12,361 nucleotides of DNA from an uncultured Clostridia bacterium (GTDB taxonomy: Bacteria; Bacillota; Clostridia; Oscillospirales; Ruminococcaceae), in NCBI GenBank assembly GCA_947175655.1, contig CAMWNQ010000042.1, positions 1-12,361 on the forward strand, given 5' to 3'. The notes under the pieces are model-generated. The model did no database searches and was not told the DNA's origin. It saw nothing but the letters and a program-made list of their open reading frames with translations. Below, piece after piece: positions 1-7,537 of this stretch (positions are counted from its first letter, which is position 1; every line of letters starts with the position of its first letter). The position numbers and the translations under genes were made by a program.

Positions 1-1
1 T

Positions 2-61
2 ACTTATGCTGTTTTAAATGTTGATACTTACAAATTAAAAAAACATCATGTTAAAATTTAG
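2..61 (+). CDS. possible 3' end of an upstream gene (partial)
   Basis: One forward frame is open from the left edge to a TAG at 59-61 and would encode the last 19 residues of a protein ending in KKHHVKI. The other two forward frames stop within the first 25 bases. If real, the gene ends only nine bases before the -35 box of the next promoter, and no terminator lies between them. Nineteen residues are too few to name a family, and a random open stretch of this length in AT-rich DNA is quite possible, so this is a tentative call. Confidence 0.3.
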   Translation, partial: TYAVLNVDTYKLKKHHVKI

Positions 62-69
62 ATAAAGTA

Positions 70-98
70 TTGACAATGCTATCCTATTAGTGTATTAT
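70..98 (+). promoter_or_regulatory. sigma-A type promoter of unit 1
   Basis: A perfect TTGACA at 70-75 is followed after 17 bases by TATTAT at 93-98, one mismatch from TATAAT. Transcription would start near 105, leaving a leader of about 98 bases before the first permease gene. The TATTAT repeats in the adjoining bases (96-101), so the exact -10 could shift by three. I see no clear operator or catabolite-repression (cre) palindrome around it. Confidence 0.75.
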
Positions 99-104
99 TA
101 TATA

Positions 105-202
105 TAGTACAGTTGGAAAAAATTTATTTAAAAAAATTTTTTTGAAATTTTTTCGTCTTTTTTTCTTTCTAAAAACACTTATATATAAAGGGGGAATTTT
201 TT
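105..202 (+). other. AT-tract leader with strong Shine-Dalgarno site
   Basis: The leader between the predicted transcription start and the first gene is almost entirely A and T. It contains an A7T7 block at 130-143 and two further T-runs up to about 170. The A7T7 block is self-complementary but lacks a GC stem, so it is not a convincing terminator. An AAGGGGG site at 188-194 lies eight bases before the ATG at 203 and fixes that start. No riboswitch fold is recognisable. Confidence 0.45.
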
Positions 203-1084
203 ATGAAAAAAAATTCACAATGCGGGAAAAAAGGGGAAAAACTTTTTAGTAATCTTTGTGTTTTACCAAGTTTTATTGGAGTAATGTTTTTCTTCTTTGT
301 TCCGTTCTGCATAATAATTTATTATTCTGTTGTAAATAATCCTATTATGAAAGAGTTTGTCGGAATTGATAACTTTCTGACTGTTATCAAAAATCCGGCA
401 TTTCGGACGGCTGTAAAAAATACAGTATCTTTTTCTATTGTTGCTGTCCCACTTTCGCTGGTGTTATCATTGGGACTTGCTCTTCTTCTGGATTATAAAA
501 TTCCGGGAAAAAGCATCTTTAGAACGTTTTTTTTATGTCCTCTTATGGTTCCGACGGCATCTGTTGTACTGGTATGGCAAGTAATATTTCACAGTTATGG
601 TACAGCAAATTCATTTCTTGCAAATTTTGGATTTGAGGGTATAGACTGGCTTAAATCTCCTTACAGTCAGATAGTAATAGTCCTGATGTTTCTTTGGAAA
701 AACCTTGGATATAATATGATTCTTTTTATGTCTGGACTCAGTTCAATTCCTAAAGATATTCTTGAAGTTGCTGAACTTGAAGGAGCAGGAAGATTATATA
801 AATTTATTCATATCAAATTAAGATATCTTTCACCTACCATATTTTTTGTACTTATACTTTCTCTCATAAATTCATTTAAAATTTTCCGAGAGGTGTACTT
901 ATTAACTGGTGATTATCCATATGGAAAAATGTATCTGCTTCAGCATTTTATGAATAATACTTTTAAATCTCTTGATTATCAGAAACTTTCATCAGCTGCT
1001 ATATTGCTTTCAATTGTAATGATTATTATTATAGGTATATTATTTATTGTGGAAAATCATTTCGGAAAGGACGTTGAGGAGTAA
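203..1084 (+). CDS. carbohydrate ABC importer permease, MalF/UgpA type
   Basis: This 293-residue protein is one of the two membrane subunits of a CUT1-type ABC importer, in the binding-protein-dependent transport inner membrane component family. It would form half of the substrate channel in the cytoplasmic membrane. About six hydrophobic helices are visible, near residues 22-42, 71-97, 107-130, 155-178, 212-232 and 264-284. The cytoplasmic coupling loop (EAA motif) is at about 188-212, with EVAELEGAG followed by a helix and a Pro after RYLS. The usual Ile-x-Leu-Pro end of the loop is changed to IKLRYLSP. The length is normal for the family. The start has a strong Shine-Dalgarno site. The stop overlaps the start of the next permease by one base, so the two are translationally coupled partners. 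The sugar cannot be read from the sequence; oligosaccharide transport is an inference from the family. Confidence 0.93.
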   Translation: MKKNSQCGKKGEKLFSNLCVLPSFIGVMFFFFVPFCIIIYYSVVNNPIMKEFVGIDNFLTVIKNPAFRTAVKNTVSFSIVAVPLSLVLSLGLALLLDYKIPGKSIFRTFFLCPLMVPTASVVLVWQVIFHSYGTANSFLANFGFEGIDWLKSPYSQIVIVLMFLWKNLGYNMILFMSGLSSIPKDILEVAELEGAGRLYKFIHIKLRYLSPTIFFVLILSLINSFKIFREVYLLTGDYPYGKMYLLQHFMNNTFKSLDYQKLSSAAILLSIVMIIIIGILFIVENHFGKDVEE

Positions 1085-1980
1085 TGAATACAAAAAGAAA
1101 AAATAAACAGTATTTTCTTACAGTTGCACTCACTATCTTTGCCGGACTTACTGCTATAGTATTCCTTATGCCTACAATATTGACTATTACGAATTCTTTT
1201 ATGACTTCTTCTGAAATATCAGCAAATTACGGTGTTATGTTTGATAATATATCAGCAGACCAAAAAACATATATTTCTGATACTCTTAATCTTAAATTTA
1301 TTCCGGATAAGGTATCTTTTACTCAGTATTTTGCGGTGCTTTTCAAAAGTCCGGAATATCTTCTCAAATTCTGGAACTCTGTTATACTTGTAGTACCAAT
1401 AACGTTTTTTCAGATTGTTGTTGCTTTGTTTACTTCATATGGATTTGCAAGATATGACGGAAAAATAAAACAGATTATATTTTTCTCATATATAATACTT
1501 ATGCTTATGCCTTATCAGGTTACACTTGTTCCTAACTTTCTGGTTGCAGATAAAATAGGACTTTTAAATACAAGATGGTCAATAATACTTCCTGGAATTT
1601 TTTCTCCGTTCAGTGTATTTCTTCTCACTAAGGTTATGAAAAGAATACCAATATCATATATAGAGGCTGCCAAGTTGGACGGTGCAAGTGAATGGCAGAT
1701 TTTCAGACATATATGTCTACCGCTTTGCAGAAGTGCAATATTTTCTGTAACGCTTCTTGTTTTTATTGATTATTGGAATATGGTTGAACAGCCTTTGATA
1801 CTTCTTAATGATAAAGAAATGCATCCTCTTTCAGTATTCCTGTCTGAAATAAATACAGGAGATGTTGGACTTGCTTTTGCTGTTGCAGTAATATATATGA
1901 TTCCAACTCTTCTGATGTTTCTTTATGGTGAGGATTATCTTGTTGAGGGCATAACATATTCTGGCGGAATTAAAGGATAG
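1084..1980 (+). CDS. carbohydrate ABC importer permease, MalG/UgpE type
   Basis: This is the second membrane subunit of the unit 1 importer, 298 residues, and pairs with the preceding permease. It has an N-terminal helix at about 11-34 and further helices near 98-121, 130-151, 164-184, 216-236 and 263-283. The EAA coupling loop at about 194-218 is classical: EAAKLDGAS, then a helix ending in ICLP. The tail ends in GGIKG, as is common in MalG-type permeases. An extracytoplasmic segment of roughly 60 residues (about 38-97) between the first two helices is somewhat longer than in the MalG-type protein encoded at 11344-12186. The ATG overlaps the upstream TAA by one base. AAAGGA at 1066-1071 or AGGAG at 1077-1081 could serve as ribosome binding site. 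No ATPase gene follows; a shared ATPase encoded elsewhere is likely. Confidence 0.94.
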   Translation: MNTKRKNKQYFLTVALTIFAGLTAIVFLMPTILTITNSFMTSSEISANYGVMFDNISADQKTYISDTLNLKFIPDKVSFTQYFAVLFKSPEYLLKFWNSVILVVPITFFQIVVALFTSYGFARYDGKIKQIIFFSYIILMLMPYQVTLVPNFLVADKIGLLNTRWSIILPGIFSPFSVFLLTKVMKRIPISYIEAAKLDGASEWQIFRHICLPLCRSAIFSVTLLVFIDYWNMVEQPLILLNDKEMHPLSVFLSEINTGDVGLAFAVAVIYMIPTLLMFLYGEDYLVEGITYSGGIKG

Positions 1981-2028
1981 TTTAATTTTTAATTAGTTGT
2001 GATAATTTTTTGAAAGGACAGATAAATT

Positions 2029-3741
2029 ATGAATGAAACGAAATCAGATAACCTGAAATTGAATGTAAATAAAAGAAAGGATATTATTAAAAATGTCCTG
2101 ATTGTATTTCTTATAATTCTTTTATTGCTTACATTTTTTTCAAATACAATTATGAACCATTCTCTTCCGGAAATCGCTACAGAAAGCAGTATCTCCGGAA
2201 CTCTTACAGAGAAACTTAATGCAAGCGGTATGATAGAATCCAATCAGTCTTATGATGTTACTACAAAGAACAATGTGAAAATTGACAGCATTAAAGTAAA
2301 AACAGGTCAGCAGGTTCAGAAAGGTGATGTTCTTTTTACTATAAATACTGAAGAAAACATTGAACTTAAAGAGGCTGAAACATTACTTAAATCTCTTGAA
2401 CTTGAATATCAGAAAATGCTTTTGAATGTTCCGAAGGATTATGCGACCGAAAATCAGGCTATAAAAAATGCACGTGAAGATTTAAATCAACTTATTGCAA
2501 AACGTGACCAGATAGCTTCTAATCAGGCTGAAAATCAATCCAAAAAGGCTGAATACAATCAGGCAAAATCAGAGCTTACTGGAATATCATCTGAACTTGC
2601 AGATGTTCAGTCATATATTATGTCCCTCAATACTGATGATATTTATTCAATAGGAGCTGATTATAACGGCAATATTATTGGTTATTATGAAGAATATACA
2701 AAGGCTCAGTCTGAACTTCAGAGTGCTGAAACTGAACTTCAATCAATGATGTTGAATCCCGATGCTTCTGAAGAGGCTATTCAGGCACTTCAAGATAAAG
2801 TAAATGAACGCTCTGAATATTTTTCACAGTGTGAGAGTTCATATAAATCAGAAAAAACAAATTTAAGGTCTGTACTCAATGATAAACTTTCATCTTTAAA
2901 ATATGATTCAGAAAGACTCAACAATATAATAAACGATTATGAATCAAACTTATCAGCCGATGATATGGTTACTGTTGAATCAATTGATGAACAAATTACT
3001 GCTAAACAACGTGAGATTGATACTCTTGTAATTGCTCTTGAAGATACAAAGAGACAAGATAATCTTACAAATCAAACTAACAATATAGACATAAAGGCAA
3101 AACAGGAAGAAGTAAATGCACAGAAAATTGTAGTTGAAAAACTGAAAAAACAAAGTGCAGATAAAGAAATAAAGGCAGAATATGCCGGAACTGTTAGCGA
3201 GATACTTATAAAAATAGGAGAAACTACTCTTCCTGAAGCTCCGATAGCTGTTATAGACATATCAGAAGAGGGATATACTATGACAGTAAGTGTTGAAGCA
3301 GAAAAAACAAAGAAAATAAAGGTTGGTACTGATGCTGATGTTCTCAATGACTGGAGCAATTCTATTCAGGCTACTTTGGTTGAGATGAAAAATGATACAA
3401 AAAATGCTAAAAACAGAATTCTTAAATTTAAGGTCAGTGGCAATGTAAATTCTGGAGATTCTCTTTCACTTTCAATTCCTTGCAGTACAAATAGATATGA
3501 TGTTATTATTCCTAAGAGTGCATTGAATGAAGACTCAAACGGAAAATTTGTATTGACTGTAAAATCAAAGAGTTCACCACTTGGAAACAGATATTTTGCT
3601 GAAAGAGTTGATGTTGAAATTCTGGCATCAGATGAAGTTTCCTGTGCAGTTCAGGGTTCTCTGAATCTTGGCGATTATGTTATCACAACATCAAGCAAGC
3701 CAGTTAATTCAGGCGATCAGGTCAAGATGAAGGACAAGTGA
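2029..3741 (+). CDS. HlyD/MacA-like membrane fusion (adaptor) protein
   Basis: This 570-residue protein has the layout of an efflux periplasmic-adaptor protein (HlyD/MacA/YknX type). A single N-terminal membrane helix at about 22-41 anchors it with the rest outside the cell. A first biotinyl-lipoyl half lies at about 75-110 (KVKTGQQVQKGDVLF), followed by a long Gln/Glu/Ser-rich coiled coil at about 112-378. A second lipoyl half lies at about 380-410 (AEYAGTVSEILIKIGE). A beta-barrel region at about 412-470 is followed by a membrane-proximal region at about 480-565 containing VIIPKSAL. The coiled coil is interrupted near 200-220 by a Gly/Tyr-rich segment, suggesting two hairpin parts. GAAAGGA at 2012-2018 lies ten bases before the ATG. 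Such proteins normally work with a MacB-type exporter; here the neighbours are sugar-importer permeases and a reduced MacB-like protein. The exported substrate, if any, is unknown. Confidence 0.87.
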   Translation: MNETKSDNLKLNVNKRKDIIKNVLIVFLIILLLLTFFSNTIMNHSLPEIATESSISGTLTEKLNASGMIESNQSYDVTTKNNVKIDSIKVKTGQQVQKGDVLFTINTEENIELKEAETLLKSLELEYQKMLLNVPKDYATENQAIKNAREDLNQLIAKRDQIASNQAENQSKKAEYNQAKSELTGISSELADVQSYIMSLNTDDIYSIGADYNGNIIGYYEEYTKAQSELQSAETELQSMMLNPDASEEAIQALQDKVNERSEYFSQCESSYKSEKTNLRSVLNDKLSSLKYDSERLNNIINDYESNLSADDMVTVESIDEQITAKQREIDTLVIALEDTKRQDNLTNQTNNIDIKAKQEEVNAQKIVVEKLKKQSADKEIKAEYAGTVSEILIKIGETTLPEAPIAVIDISEEGYTMTVSVEAEKTKKIKVGTDADVLNDWSNSIQATLVEMKNDTKNAKNRILKFKVSGNVNSGDSLSLSIPCSTNRYDVIIPKSALNEDSNGKFVLTVKSKSSPLGNRYFAERVDVEILASDEVSCAVQGSLNLGDYVITTSSKPVNSGDQVKMKDK

Positions 3742-3746
3742 TTAAT

Positions 3747-4853
3747 ATGAAATTAAAACTGCCGAAATTTAAAATAATATTATCAGTATTGAATATTGTT
3801 TGTATTGTATTTATTATAGTTTTTAATTCTCTTTCAGCTAAGCAGATAAATGGTCTTACATCACAAAGAGGTGCGGAAAAGTGGCAGAATGGAAACGACT
3901 TGAACTATTCTCATATAAGCTGTTTTTTCGCCAAAGATTCTGGAATGGATATAAATACTGTTAATTCAATAAAAAACGAGATAAAGAATGCTATGGTTAC
4001 TGCGTCTTTACAGGAAGAAGAGGGTTCAAGACTTTGGATTGATGCTTATACATCGTCATTGGGAAAATTGGAAGTTCTGGGTACTAAGAGAGGTACTGCA
4101 AGAACGGAAATTACGGCTGTTACAAGTGACTTTTTTCTTATTCATGATTTTCAGTTCATTGATGGTTCTTATTTTCGTGAAGAAGAAATATCTCAGAATG
4201 GCATAGTAATTGATAGTATGCTTGCTTGGCAGATATTCGGTTCGGATAACGTAAAGGGAATGACAGCTGAAATAAATAATATCAGTTTTTATGTTGCCGG
4301 AGTTGTTAAAAATCCTGAAAATTCTGCCGAAAAAAAGACATATGGAAGTTTTCCTAGGGCATATATTTCTTATCAGGGAGCTGAATCGCTTTTTAAAAAT
4401 GTTTCTTCTAGTTCTTTAGCATCTGCAACTGCAAGTTCTGTAAGTCCTGTAAATTCTGAATCTATTACAGTTGATTCATATGAAGCTGTAATACCTAATC
4501 CGGTTAAAAAGTTTGCATATAATACTTTAAGCGAGTTTATAGGCAATCAGTATGAAAATACTTCATATACTTTGGAAAATTCAGACCGTTTCGGATTTTC
4601 AAAAAGTTTCAAGCGTTTAAGACATCTAAGTAATTCAGTTGTAATAAATAATGCTGTAGAATATCCGTGGTGGGAAAACTCCGCAAGAGTTACAGAAGTA
4701 AAAGTTTCTCTTAATCTTTTTGCAATTGTTGTTTTCTCAATAATACCAATTATAACACTTCTTATTATTTTTATAAAGCTGTTTAAATATATTGCTTCAA
4801 TGCATATTATAAAAAGACTTATAGAAAAAATAAAAAGTAAAATTCCATATTAG
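3747..4853 (+). CDS. reduced MacB-like protein (extracytoplasmic core domain, two membrane helices)
   Basis: This 368-residue protein resembles the extracytoplasmic core (MacB_PCD) of MacB/FtsX-type ABC transporters. It has a membrane helix at about 10-30, then a large outside region, a second helix at about 323-346, and a basic tail. Core signatures are VTSDFF, then a FIDGSYF stretch, an IVIDSMLAWQIFG stretch (about 153-165), and FYVAGVV followed by Asn-Pro (about 181-190). A Ser/Ala-rich stretch lies at about 219-245, and a PWWEN motif precedes the second helix. Full MacB-type permeases have a four-helix FtsX arrangement; here the last helices are absent although the frame is intact, so this looks like a natural short form, not a frameshift. 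A GTG at 3738 also lies in frame, but AGGA at 3731-3734 is three bases from it and twelve from the ATG at 3747, so I chose the ATG. It is probably the partner of the preceding adaptor. Confidence 0.7.
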   Translation: MKLKLPKFKIILSVLNIVCIVFIIVFNSLSAKQINGLTSQRGAEKWQNGNDLNYSHISCFFAKDSGMDINTVNSIKNEIKNAMVTASLQEEEGSRLWIDAYTSSLGKLEVLGTKRGTARTEITAVTSDFFLIHDFQFIDGSYFREEEISQNGIVIDSMLAWQIFGSDNVKGMTAEINNISFYVAGVVKNPENSAEKKTYGSFPRAYISYQGAESLFKNVSSSSLASATASSVSPVNSESITVDSYEAVIPNPVKKFAYNTLSEFIGNQYENTSYTLENSDRFGFSKSFKRLRHLSNSVVINNAVEYPWWENSARVTEVKVSLNLFAIVVFSIIPIITLLIIFIKLFKYIASMHIIKRLIEKIKSKIPY

Positions 4854-4887
4854 CAAATAAAATTCAAGTTCAAAAAAAAAATAATAA

Positions 4888-4927
4888 GGATTCTCCATCC
4901 TCTTTAGGTGGCGAGAGGAATTGTCAA
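4888..4927 (+). mobile_element. IS200/IS605-type right end / omegaRNA 3' end remnant
   Basis: This stretch matches the form seen at right ends of IS200/IS605-family elements: GGATTCTCC, a short stem around a CTTTAGG loop region, GAGAGGAAT, and a final GTCAA at 4923-4927. The core stem pairs CCATC (4896-4900) with GGTGG (4908-4912, with one G-U pair) around a seven-base loop. In tnpB-bearing elements this stem forms the 3' end of the guide RNA scaffold, and the bases after the final TCAA serve as the guide. No tnpA or tnpB gene is present, and only 34 bases separate it from the upstream stop codon, so it would be a solo end or small derivative. The match is from memory of the pattern; no alignment was run. 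Confidence 0.5.
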
Positions 4928-4937
4928 GTAAAATGAA

Positions 4938-4978
4938 TGACAGTAACGGGCGGAATGAAATGGTATCCCTTACTGACA
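4938..4978 (+). other. stem-loop in the gap before the lipoprotein gene
   Basis: CAGTAACGGG at 4941-4950 pairs with CCCTTACTG at 4967-4975 (nine pairs with one bulged C) around a 16-base loop, and the stem extends by TG/CA across one A-A mismatch. A six-base inverted repeat, GAATTG at 4918-4923 and CAATTC at 4984-4989, encloses it. No T-run follows, so it is not an intrinsic terminator. It may be an mRNA processing or stability element that sets the amount of the downstream binding protein relative to the permeases, or part of the mobile-element remnant; both are inference. Confidence 0.4.
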
Positions 4979-5063
4979 CGAGGCAATTCATAATTATTGT
5001 CACATTCCTGAAAAATGCCAGTGTGGATTGAAACAAGACAATTTTAAAAAAAGGAGTATATTT

Positions 5064-7460
5064 ATGAAAAATCAAAAATTTACACAGTTTTTAAGCTGTG
5101 CTACACTGTTCGCAGTTATGACAAGCTTTACAGCTTGTGGCGACAGTAATGAGAAAGGTGAGAAAAATAACAGAAAACCTCAGACTGCTGACAAGGTATT
5201 GAATAATGTTTATTCTGCTGAGACTATTAATTTTCCGGAAAATGTTGATGATATAAAAGATATATCTTCAATCACTTATTCTGAAGCCGATGATGTCTAT
5301 TATTGCAGAGCTTATATAGGAAATAATTATGAAAATATTATTTACAGTATAAGTCCTGATTTCGCAACGTTTACAAAAATTGATTTAAAACTTGACGAAA
5401 AAAAGGAAAGTTATGTGCAATATATGAATGTTCTTAATAATGGCGGTATAGGTCTGTTTATAAGCGAAACATCATACGGCGACCTTCCGATTGTTGATTA
5501 TTCAGATGAAACTATAGACTGGGATACTTTTGACTGGGCTCCTTATGAAGAGGCAAGAGAACAGGCATATGTATATAAGATTTATGATAAAAGCGGTCAG
5601 ATGGTAAGCAGTCTTAATCTTGATTATCAATCACAGGAACAGTATGATTATATAAGCGGTGGCTGTGCTTTGGCTGATGGTTCTTATGTTATTATGAGTG
5701 AATCACAGGGACTTATAAAATTTGATGACAAGGGTAAGAGTACAGTTCTTGGAAAAGTTGAAGGTCTTAATTGGGTAGATGCAATGGGTCTTGATTCTGA
5801 AAATAATCTCATACTCTCAGGTTATGGAGAATCAAATTATACATTTATAAAATATGATATTGACAGCAAATCAGTTGCAGAAAAATATGAATATAATGGC
5901 AATATGTATTCTAATGGTAGTTTTGTAAAAGGCACAGGGGACTATAGTTTCTTTGTTATTGGAAATGACGAGGTTTCCGGATATAATAAAAATACAAAGA
6001 CATTTGAAGAAGTTATTAATTTAACAGACTCAGATCTTTCCGGAGTAGGTTCTATAGCAGTAAATAAGGATATGGAATTTGTTGTATGTGAGCGTTCATA
6101 TTCCTCCTCATCATCGACAACGTTATCAAAACTTAAAAAAGCTGACCCTTCGGAATTTGCAAATCAGCAAGTTATAAATATTGGTATGCTTTATCTGGAT
6201 AGAAATATGAGTTCAAAAATAACAGATTTTAACAAGAAAAATAAAGATTACAGACTTAAAATTATTGACTATTCAAAGTATGATAATGAAGAAAATGAAT
6301 ATAATGGATCTATTCAACAGTTAAACAATGATTTGCTTACCGGAAATGCTCCTGATATTATAATGTCAAGCAATCTTAATATGGATTCTCTTGCAAATAA
6401 GGGTGTATTTGCTGATTTATATCAGTTTATTGATAAAGATGAAGAACTCAGTCGTGATTCTTTTTTACCTAATATTCTCAGTATTAATGAATATGACGGA
6501 AAACTTTATAATTTAGGTACTTCTTTCAGCCTTCAGACTATTGCAGGAAAAACAAAATATGTCGGAGATAAGCAAAACTGGACTATTGATGATATGATTT
6601 CTGCATATGAAAACCGTTCCAAGAAAGATATGAAGCTTTCAATAAATAATTATAAATCTTCTGCTTTTATGACTTGTTTCTATTTAAATCTTAATTCTAA
6701 TATTGATTATAAAACAAAGACTTTCAATTATGATAAGGCTGAACTTGTAAAACTGCTTGAATTTGTAAATCAGTTTGAGGATGAACCGAACTGGGAAGAC
6801 GAAGCTGTTGCCGAAGCTAATAATAAAGAATGGGAAGATTATCAGGTTTCTATGATTAAAGATAAATATCTTTTACAGGAAGCCGGTATTTATGATTTCA
6901 GAAGCTATCATGAACTTGTTGCTGGAACTTTTGCGAATGAACCTATAACTTTGGTAGGATTTCCGACTGCGGATGGTTCAGGGGTAAGATTCTCATGGAA
7001 TTCAAATTCATTTTCTATTGTGTCAAATTCAGCTTGTAAGGATGCTTGTTGGTCATTTATAAGAGAGTTTTTCCTTGAAGATTATCAGACAGTAAGCGAA
7101 ACAGGTGATAGTAATATATGGGCATTCCCAGTAAATCAGAAAGCTTTTGATAAACTTGCGGAACAGTCCAAGTCACCACGATTTTGGATAGACCCTGAAA
7201 CAGGCAAAAAGAATGAATATGAAACTACTTTCTGGGCTGGTGATAAGGAAGTTAAAATCGGTGATGTTACTGATGAAGAAATAGCTCAGATTAAAGAACT
7301 TATTAACAGTGTTAAAACGAGTATGGGCAGTTATGATTCAGGTCTTTATGATATTTGCAATGAAGAATCACAAGCATTCTTTAAAGGTGATAAGACTGCT
7401 GAAGAAACCGCTGATATTATAATAAACAGAATTTCTATCTATATTGCTGAAAAAGGTTAA
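5064..7460 (+). CDS. solute-binding lipoprotein with N-terminal beta-propeller-like half
   Basis: This 798-residue surface lipoprotein is the likely substrate receptor of the unit 1 importer. The signal peptide ends at a lipobox (SFTAC, lipidated Cys at residue 25), followed by a charged Glu/Lys/Asn linker. Residues about 55-360 are repetitive beta-strand units with patterns such as DGSYVI, GLIKFDDKGK and YKIYDKSGQ, typical of a blade-type propeller. Residues about 370-798 are a family 1 extracellular solute-binding domain: the INIGMLYL strand, the LLTGNAPDIIM motif (about 424-434), and EYDGKLYNLG. This is roughly twice the usual length of such receptors because of the added N-terminal half. 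A TTG at 5028 is in frame, but AAGGAG at 5051-5056 lies seven bases before the ATG at 5064, and the signal peptide begins there. A perfect terminator follows the stop. The ligand is unknown; a carbohydrate is most likely. Confidence 0.86.
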   Translation: MKNQKFTQFLSCATLFAVMTSFTACGDSNEKGEKNNRKPQTADKVLNNVYSAETINFPENVDDIKDISSITYSEADDVYYCRAYIGNNYENIIYSISPDFATFTKIDLKLDEKKESYVQYMNVLNNGGIGLFISETSYGDLPIVDYSDETIDWDTFDWAPYEEAREQAYVYKIYDKSGQMVSSLNLDYQSQEQYDYISGGCALADGSYVIMSESQGLIKFDDKGKSTVLGKVEGLNWVDAMGLDSENNLILSGYGESNYTFIKYDIDSKSVAEKYEYNGNMYSNGSFVKGTGDYSFFVIGNDEVSGYNKNTKTFEEVINLTDSDLSGVGSIAVNKDMEFVVCERSYSSSSSTTLSKLKKADPSEFANQQVINIGMLYLDRNMSSKITDFNKKNKDYRLKIIDYSKYDNEENEYNGSIQQLNNDLLTGNAPDIIMSSNLNMDSLANKGVFADLYQFIDKDEELSRDSFLPNILSINEYDGKLYNLGTSFSLQTIAGKTKYVGDKQNWTIDDMISAYENRSKKDMKLSINNYKSSAFMTCFYLNLNSNIDYKTKTFNYDKAELVKLLEFVNQFEDEPNWEDEAVAEANNKEWEDYQVSMIKDKYLLQEAGIYDFRSYHELVAGTFANEPITLVGFPTADGSGVRFSWNSNSFSIVSNSACKDACWSFIREFFLEDYQTVSETGDSNIWAFPVNQKAFDKLAEQSKSPRFWIDPETGKKNEYETTFWAGDKEVKIGDVTDEEIAQIKELINSVKTSMGSYDSGLYDICNEESQAFFKGDKTAEETADIIINRISIYIAEKG

Positions 7461-7472
7461 TATCATTTTAAT

Positions 7473-7496
7473 GGGAGGAATTTTTCCTCCCTTTTT
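7473..7496 (+). terminator. rho-independent terminator of unit 1
   Basis: GGGAGGAA (7473-7480) pairs perfectly with TTCCTCCC (7484-7491) around a three-base loop, followed by five T's and then a T-rich stretch. It lies 12 bases after the stop of the binding-lipoprotein gene and before a new promoter, so it closes the first transcription unit. Confidence 0.93.
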
Positions 7497-7509
7497 GATT
7501 TTAAAATTC

Positions 7510-7537
7510 TTGACAAAATATGCGGATATGATATAAT
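7510..7537 (+). promoter_or_regulatory. extended -10 sigma-A promoter of unit 2
   Basis: A consensus TTGACA at 7510-7515 and a consensus TATAAT at 7532-7537 are 16 bases apart. TG at 7529-7530 adds an extended -10 (TGATATAAT). Transcription would start near 7544, giving a leader of only about 27 bases before the ATG at 7571. Spacing is one base short of ideal; otherwise this is among the strongest promoter forms. No operator palindrome is evident. Confidence 0.88.

Noticed and set aside
11..69. Loose direct repeat upstream of the first promoter (GTTTTAAATGTTGATAC versus GTTAAAATTTAGATAAAG)
   Set aside because: The similarity is mostly A/T composition with several mismatches, so it is not convincing as a regulator site.
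130..170. A7T7 block and T-runs as an intrinsic terminator or attenuator
   Set aside because: The block has no GC stem and no proper loop, so it would not form a stable hairpin.
1989..2243. Reverse-strand open frame of 84 codons
   Set aside because: It lies over the start of the adaptor gene, whose frame shows clear family motifs, and has no ribosome binding site or recognisable domain.
3072..3359. Reverse-strand open frame of 95 codons inside the adaptor gene
   Set aside because: It is a shadow of the coiled-coil and lipoyl coding sequence. Its Ser/Phe-rich content is what the antisense of Glu/Lys-rich codons gives.
3988..4206. Forward open frame of 72 codons inside the MacB-like gene
   Set aside because: It is out of frame with the longer gene, which has membrane helices and core motifs; the short frame has neither.
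5022..5033. GTGGATTGAAAC, identical to the 3' end of many CRISPR repeats
   Set aside because: It occurs once, with no repeated units or spacers on either side and no cas genes in the window, so it is a chance 12-base match.
5028..5063. Upstream TTG start for the lipoprotein gene
   Set aside because: It would place twelve charged residues before a complete signal peptide and bury the strong AAGGAG site, which is correctly spaced for the ATG at 5064.
4797..5075. Reverse-strand open frame of 92 codons across the gap before the lipoprotein gene
   Set aside because: It spans the mobile-element remnant and the ends of two genes, has no Shine-Dalgarno site in a good place, and shows no domain.
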